A stretch of DNA of 64,000 nucleotides, taken from the NCBI RefSeq assembly GCF_003711515.1, contig NW_021167083.1:1810481-1874480 (forward strand). Reading direction: 5' to 3'. Source of the DNA: Sodiomyces alkalinus F11. Its lineage: Eukaryota; Ascomycota; Sordariomycetes; Glomerellales; Plectosphaerellaceae. Both the position numbers and the translations under genes were made by a program. The notes below the pieces were generated by a model. That model saw nothing but the letters and a program-made list of their open reading frames with translations. It was not told the origin of the DNA and did no database searches. This document shows, in pieces, positions 58,201 through 64,000 of this stretch (positions are counted from its first letter, which is position 1; every line of letters begins with the position of its first letter).

Positions 58201-59860
58201 CTTTAGGCCTATATAGGACCTAGTATAGTACCCGCGCTATTCCCGCTCCTCCTACCTTACCGAAGGTAGTAAAGACGTAAGCGGATAACCTTTTTCCTGC
58301 CTTAGAGTCTTTTTCGAGGCACTTTATTTTAGGTATTATCGGGAACTAGTATAGTTCCTATACTACCCCTGATCGTGTTCCCGCTCTTAACTCCCCTACC
58401 TTACTAGAAGAGGTGGTAAAGGCGTAAGCGGATAACCCTTTTTATACTAGGTAGCGTAAAGCCTATAGCGATGATACTATATACGGATATTAGTCTAGGA
58501 GTGGTAGTATCGTTTATTTTAAGAATCGCGTTTTTATACTAGACCACTCTAGCCTCCGTTAAAAGGTTCTACAGTGTTTCTATAATAGACCCAGCGTAGG
58601 GCACTATAAGGTCACGAGGACTATTAAGAGGATTTCGGACTTCTACTTCTAGGATTATTTACCTAGGGATATCTAGTAGTTTATACCCACCTATACTATA
58701 TTTTAATATACTAAGCCGCGGCACTATAAGCTATACGGCGAGCTAGCGAGTCTCCCGGTACCCTAGCGCCCCTTTATAGAGATATTGATTAACTTTATTA
58801 CGGGTTTACCGCCCGTTCGTGGCGCGACTATAGATAGGAAAAGGGATACTATGCTTATAGTGGTGTGTTGTTTAATAAAGTACTCGGTTTATATTCTCTC
58901 GAGTAGTGGCCTAATAGTAAAAGGACTTACTAAGTCTCTATAGTATCACGTCTTCCGCACTTTCGGCCTGCCGAACGGTATTATATCTAATCGCAGGGCG
59001 TTATTTACGAGTCGTTTTTAGGTAACCCTTTATCGGTGTCTAGGCATAGCTAGGCGCCTATTAATAGCGTGGTACCCGTAAACTAACGGATAGACGGAGC
59101 GATAGAATCAGAATCTCGAATACTATCTTCGGGTATTCTGCTTATAGGAATAGGATAACTAGGTTAACTAACTACCATTAGCAGAATTCACCTACAGTAT
59201 AGCGTGGTATTCCGCGATACGTTATACCCTATCCGATACGTTAATAGGTTATAACCTAAGGGGACCTAACGAAGTATAGTTCCCGAGGGTAGGCGAGGTT
59301 TATACTATTAGAGCCGAGCGCTGGGCGGAGTACCTTATAGCCTAGCGCCGATCTATCTCGGACCTTATTAGGAGGGCGTAAGTATCCTACGAATAGTACT
59401 ATAATAACGGTCATGCCTAGCCTTCCTTTAAGGTGGACGAGTACGTTTTACTATCTATAAAGAATATCCGATAGAAAAGGCCATCGAAAAAGCTTAGGGA
59501 TAAGTTTATTAGTCCGTATAAGATGACTAAGGTTATCGGTACGTATAGCCTGGCTTACTAGTTAGCACTGTCTAAAGGTATAAGGATTTATAACGTCTTC
59601 CCCGTCTCCCTATTAGAGCTATAGAGGTCTCGTGATAGCTTATAACCGGCACCACCCGTAGTCGACGTCGAACTAGAATTGGATAAGTACGAAGTTAAAG
59701 CTATCCTTAACTATCGCTATCAGGGTAAATAACGCTAGTACCTGATTAAATAGGCCGGCTATAGCGACGAAGAAACTACCTAGGAGCCGAAACGGAATGT
59801 CCCCGATAATCTCGTCGACGCCTACTTTAAAGCGAGACTATCTAAGAACTAAACGGGTCT
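55200..59860 (+). pseudogene. Gypsy-2: chromodomain Ty3/Gypsy polyprotein, plus strand, RIP-decayed
   Basis: In order on plus: a Gag with a degraded CCHC knuckle (about 55825-55890, NKKGYYATIYPSR); protease ALLNGGTDINVLDRSLL (about 56063, active DSG now NGG); reverse transcriptase (56.7-57.3 kb) with TPILFIPKK, LDLKDTYYWLRI and YIVYLDNILIYSKD, where YLDD is now YLDN; RNase H (LDASAF near 57635); an extended linker with three tandem repeats; integrase (58.5-59.5 kb) with TNGQTERQNQNLEYYLR; and a chromodomain (about 59680-59850, KYEVKAILNYRY..QRQYLIK). This is a chromovirus like Gypsy-1 but on the opposite strand and of another lineage. LTRs were not resolved. Confidence 0.85.
58111..58440 (+). 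repeat. Three in-frame tandem repeats in the RNase H-integrase linker of Gypsy-2
   Basis: The word CCCGCTCCTCCTACCTTACC occurs at 58116 and 58242, and a diverged copy at 58380; spacings of 126 and 138 bp are whole codons. Each unit encodes a PAPPTLPxVVxxQADN-like segment followed by a Phe/Ser-rich part. Confidence 0.75.
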
Positions 59861-62160
59861 ATACACTATTCCTATAGGAGACCTTAGAGATACGACGTAA
59901 GGGCGTTATTCTATTCTTCCCCCTCCTTACGGATAATAAGACCTACTAGGAACTAAAGAGGTTTATATACTATCCCCGCAGGGGACCTAACGGAGATAAC
60001 GGTCTATATATCGGCTATATTAACCTAGAAAAACCCTTTAGTAGGCCGTGGAGATAAATTCTTAGAAGAGGGGACCCCCCCTAACTAAGACGGGGACTAT
60101 ATAGGCGTTATCGCCTCGGTTACTATATTCTTGCTTTTTAAGCGTTCTACTCTTAACCTCTATTCTTCCTTTTTAAGCGTTCTATTTCCGACCTCTATTC
60201 CTTTTCGGGCATAATACCCTTAATCCCCGTTCTTATCTCTGTACTATAATAGCTTATCGCCCTTAACCTCTATTTACCTCTGCTTTTCCCTTAATTAACC
60301 GTTATAATAGAACACGATTATATCACAGCAAAGCATAGCTAGGACCGTTAGGGCTACGTTAGGAATACCCTAAAGCTTGTTAAAAAAAAAAAGGAAAAAC
60401 CTAACCCAAAGGCTAGTAAAAACACTAAAAAAAGAATAACCGTTTCCTTTATATATACCTATCACGCCCCAGAAAAGATATCCTTAAACCCCACTAACTT
60501 ATTATCTAGAGGGGTAGGCTCCCGCCTAACCACCTCGTTATTATTATCCTCTATATATACCTGGCTCTACCCTAAGGTAGTAGCCGTTACCCCCTCTTAC
60601 CTACTACCGGCAGATAGCGTCGAAGGATAAAAAGGCAGAGGCGTCTTCGCCTTCTATTACCTCTTCTTCTTCTTCCCTAATAAAGGAGTCGAGGGCGTTA
60701 GAGCCTTTTTCCCCTTATTCTTCTTCACTAATAAGGTTAGCACCACGTCGTTATCGTCGGGCACTTTATAAGGGTCCGGCGGGCCTTACGGACGTTACGA
60801 TATCGTGCCTAGCGATAGCGTGCCTTAAGATTACGCGTTACTACCACTATCACTAAATATATTATCACCTATAAAGCTAACCCCCGCGGGGGCTAAGGTA
60901 GACCCTAAGGGTATAGGCAGATCTTCCTAGGCCTAAGCCTAGGCTAGGTTAAGGGTAGCTATCTACTCGAAAGCAGCGGCTATATATTCCTAGGCTATAA
61001 GGTCGCGCTAATATAACACTAGGCGTTATAACTTAATATCGAGCCGTTATTACTCGACGGTAAGGCGCTACTATTATAGCCTAACGAATTACTTAAGGAG
61101 CGACTCTATACTATTAAGCCTCTCGTGGATATCCTCCGCCGTGTTCTAGCAGGTATTAGTAACTTCCTTAGTATAACGCCGAGTAGCTATAGCTTCCTCG
61201 GTAGCCGACCGGTTAACCTCTAGCGTCGCCTAACCTAAAGCCTCCCTAAGGATAACCTAGTATTAAACTATTATAGTCTAATACTATATAGGACTAGTAA
61301 AGCGACTATATAGGACTAGTAAAGGAATATAGTTAATAGGAAGGATTATAATACTTACACGACGACTCTTATTTAGGCTATCTTTCTCGATAGCGATAAC
61401 TAAAACCTTTTATAGCTACTTAGCAGTATTCTTACCAGTAATTAGGAGCTATTATAGGCGTTAGAAGAACAGGCCCACGGAGTAGTCTATAATAGAAGGG
61501 GCTATAAGAATAATAAAGATATATAAAGGGATAATAATATATAACTTGCGACGCGGCACCTTAGGCTATTATGCTTAGAATAGTAGTAATATTTATTTAT
61601 ACGCTAACCGTTATCGGCGTGTCGGCACGTTATTGCCTTAATAGTATACGTCTTTTCCTTAAAGTTAATGGCCACTAACTTACCCGTATAACGTATATAG
61701 AAGGCCCTTAGATCCCCGCTTATGCCGATATGTACTACCCTTTAGCGTGGAGTAACCCATAGTATAGTAGTCGACGATAACATAGCCTTAATAGGGGTAA
61801 AAGGCTCTAGCGTAGCTGGCTACAGGGCTAACTACCTAGCGGACTACGAGGTTAATACCGTAGCCGTGGTCTTAAGCCTTTTAGAGACTCGCGTTATACT
61901 CGCGGGAGTAGCGGCGCGTTTATTATTATTTCCTTTCTAGGAAGGTATAGTGACTACACTAAACGTGTAGTTAGCTAGTAGAATAGATTAGAGATATATG
62001 GAAGCACTTATACAGATAGTAGTTAATTAATTAAGACTATAAGACGTTAGTATATAATACTAGGAACGAGGTAAAGAACTTATAAGCGTAGTATAATCGA
62101 AAAATAGGCATAGAAAAGGACAAAAAAAGAATAGGAAGATGGAGTAACGGCAGATTATAA
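59861..62160. other. RIP-decayed sequence, unassigned
   Basis: The first part (60001-60100) resembles a piece of Gypsy-2 pol at 56475-56580. Between about 60.4 and 61.3 kb the minus strand has a long frame, readable if stops are Gln/Trp, with a coiled Gln/Leu-rich part (SIESLLKQFVRLQQQRLTVE). I could not assign a family. Confidence 0.45.
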
Positions 62161-62169
62161 GATATCCCT

Positions 62170-62985
62170 AATAGTAATTATATAGACACCTATTTTTAGT
62201 ATAAAGAAGGAAGCTACGAATTCGCAGAAGGAGTACCGTTTAGGCCTTATATAAAACTAGCTTCGGGAGTCTTTATAGATAGATTGAAGGGATAACCTAG
62301 GAGGATAAAGGGATAGACTAGATTAAGAGGCTGCGAAGGAGCTACCCTAGAACCTATTAGGGTCCTAGATACGATATCGGCTTTTAGTCCCGGGTTAAGG
62401 ATAGAGTGGCCTTTATTAGTGGTTTTAGTTAATGGATTAAGAGGAGAGAGTATATACCCGGGTTAGAGCCACGGCTAAGGAGACCTGTAAGGGAACCGGC
62501 CGGGAACCTATTAGGGTCCTATCGTGGAGGGCTCTAGTCTAGGGTATCGGGGGTTTAGGGACGGACTCGGAGACTAGGTTTCGGAGGAGCCGAGAGGCTA
62601 GTATAGATCGAGCGCTTCTAAGGATAGGAGTATCTGGGGGAGGTCGCTATATTAGGTGCCTGCAGTAGTGGTTATAATAGATCCCTAGTATAAACCTATA
62701 GGGGTCTAGGCGTGGCTAGTCTAAGACCCCTTAAGGTATAAACAAAACAGTTATTATATAGTGAATAGAATAGTCTCTCGAAGTAAATAAGGCAGCCCTC
62801 GAGGAAGCAAATAAAGCAGTCCTTAAGGGGTAGCAGAGAGTAGCGGAGCGTAGACTTCAGGAGCGGGGGAGCCTCCCCTTTAAAGAGGGAGGCCAGCGAT
62901 TAATCTAATTCTTTAGTGACCCCTATATTCAAATCCTATTATAATCCTATCTAGTTCCTTACTTAACCCTACCGTTTGACTCTTT
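62170..62985 (+). repeat. Gypsy-type LTR and leader fragment related to Gypsy-2
   Basis: Shared with 54.79-55.1 kb are AAGGATAGGAGTA, GGGGGAGGTCGC and TAATCTAATTCTTTAGTGACCCC. The last fits LTR end plus a TGGTGACCCC-type primer site with one G to A. The coding part expected on plus is missing; a minus-strand LINE ORF1 follows. Confidence 0.4.
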
Positions 62986-62989
62986 ACGA

Positions 62990-64000
62990 CTACCTATTTA
63001 ATAATAGAGAAATAGAATTTAGGATATTATAGCTTAAAAGACCTTATAGTCCCTGCTAAAGAGGGGGTAATCTCCCTCGTACTTATAGCACTTATAGATC
63101 TTATACTCGTAGTCTCCGTATTCTTTATACTCGTTATAGTAATAATATTCCTCTCTATAACCTTTAACGGCATAGATAGGGTAGGAAATTAGGCTCTTAT
63201 AGGTCCCCCGGGTATACCCGAATTTCCAGTAGTTAGAATACTAGGTTCTAGGGGTTACAGGCCTATATTTATAGACCTTTAGCCGCTGGCCGGCTATAAA
63301 AAGCCCCTGTTTTAGGCAGTACTTCTATTCTTTAGTGGAGGGCATAGAAATAACTACTATACCGTAAAACGCGTTCGGAGTCCATAGCCACCGAGGCTTC
63401 CCTACTACCCTAACAGGTTAAAGGTGCCGATTTTAGTGGCTAGGTCCTATAGGCCTAGGCCCTGTTATAGACTTCGGTTTAGGGCCTCTTATAGCGGCTC
63501 GGAGGGGTCGGGTCAAGGGGTATCGCCACTCCTGAAGGCTCTAGAAGACACATAAATAATAATAAGCTTAAACTAATCGCCTATAAGCTCGGGGGGCTAG
63601 AGTGGGAGGTTTAGCTCTTTAAACCAATAATTCTACGAGTCTAGGAGCTATTAAACGCTGTATTCCGGCCCCGGGGTTAAAATGGTTCCCGTTAGTCGAC
63701 CGGCTAATAGCCGTAACTACAGGGAATTTTAGGGCCTAATTAAGCTTATTCCAAAGCGCGAGGGGGTGGAAGTTTTCCCCAGGAATCGCTGCCCCTGCCG
63801 TAGACTATAGAATAACCTTAGGGACCTTTTTAGGATTAGTTAGGAGGGGTGCTAGAGGGAGGGAGGCTAAAGGTGCTAGGGCTGCTAGAGCTGCTGGAGC
63901 TACTAAAGCCCCTGAATTAGGGGCCTGGGTAGGGCCTTTTTTCCCCTTTATAGCCTCGCTATAAAGGGGTTTAGACTCTTCTATAAGCCTACGAACTAGC
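62990..64000 (-). pseudogene. LINE-3 ORF1 (Gag-like, CCHC), minus strand, runs off window
   Basis: On the minus strand, about 63100-63260 reads YSNYWKFGYTRGTYKSLISYP and then YKYEGDYPLFSRDYKV. These are successive zinc knuckles with Cys and His changed to Tyr. Further upstream (to 64000) lies an Ala/Pro-rich stretch and ALKFPVVTAISRSTNGNHF. The 5' end is outside the window, and no ORF2 follows on the left. Confidence 0.65.

Overview
The window looks like a filamentous ascomycete (Pezizomycotina, probably Sordariomycetes). Five spliced or intronless fungal genes, with short introns carrying CTRAC-type branch sites, sit between two large blocks of transposon debris that carry the mark of repeat-induced point mutation (RIP): TA-rich sequence, frames that stay readable only if TAG/TAA are read as former Trp/Gln codons, and zinc-knuckle Cys turned to Tyr. 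Species was not determined.

Layout. 1-954 is the 3' part of a PNRC/Edc1-like decapping-cofactor gene. 1.9-26.55 kb is the left repeat block: a 363-bp TRIM (2021-2383), two minisatellites, then a three-level nest of LTR retrotransposons. In the nest, Copia-2 (minus, 3659-25715) is split by Copia-1 (plus, 4845-21274), which is split by a chromodomain Gypsy (minus, 9134-19335). LTR pairs of equal length support all three levels, and 5-bp target duplications support the two inner ones. A ten-N gap flanked by an exact 75-bp duplication lies in Copia-1. A foldback, MITE-like element (25732-26547) closes the block.

26.6-41.9 kb is an unmutated gene island: TDP1 (DNA-topoisomerase adduct repair, ten exons, two apparent GC-AG introns), about 3 kb without a convincing gene, a WOPR/Gti1-Pac2 developmental regulator, cardiolipin synthase CRD1, mitochondrial tRNA-modification protein MTO1 and the Sec1/Munc18 protein VPS45. 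CRD1 and MTO1 converge and both products should act in mitochondria. The genes look like ordinary housekeeping and regulatory genes and not like a metabolic cluster.

41.9-64 kb is the right repeat block: unresolved decay, a decayed ORF of unknown family, a Tad-like LINE split by a 507-bp tRNA-derived SINE with target duplication and intact A and B boxes, a second LINE ORF1, a chromodomain Gypsy on plus, unresolved decay, and a third LINE ORF1 on minus running off the end.

The best-supported unusual items are the TRIM that shares primer site and termini with a full-size Copia in the same window, the SINE inside the LINE, and the GC-AG introns of TDP1. Exon joins were made by eye from reading frame, splice signals and family conservation; none has transcript support here.
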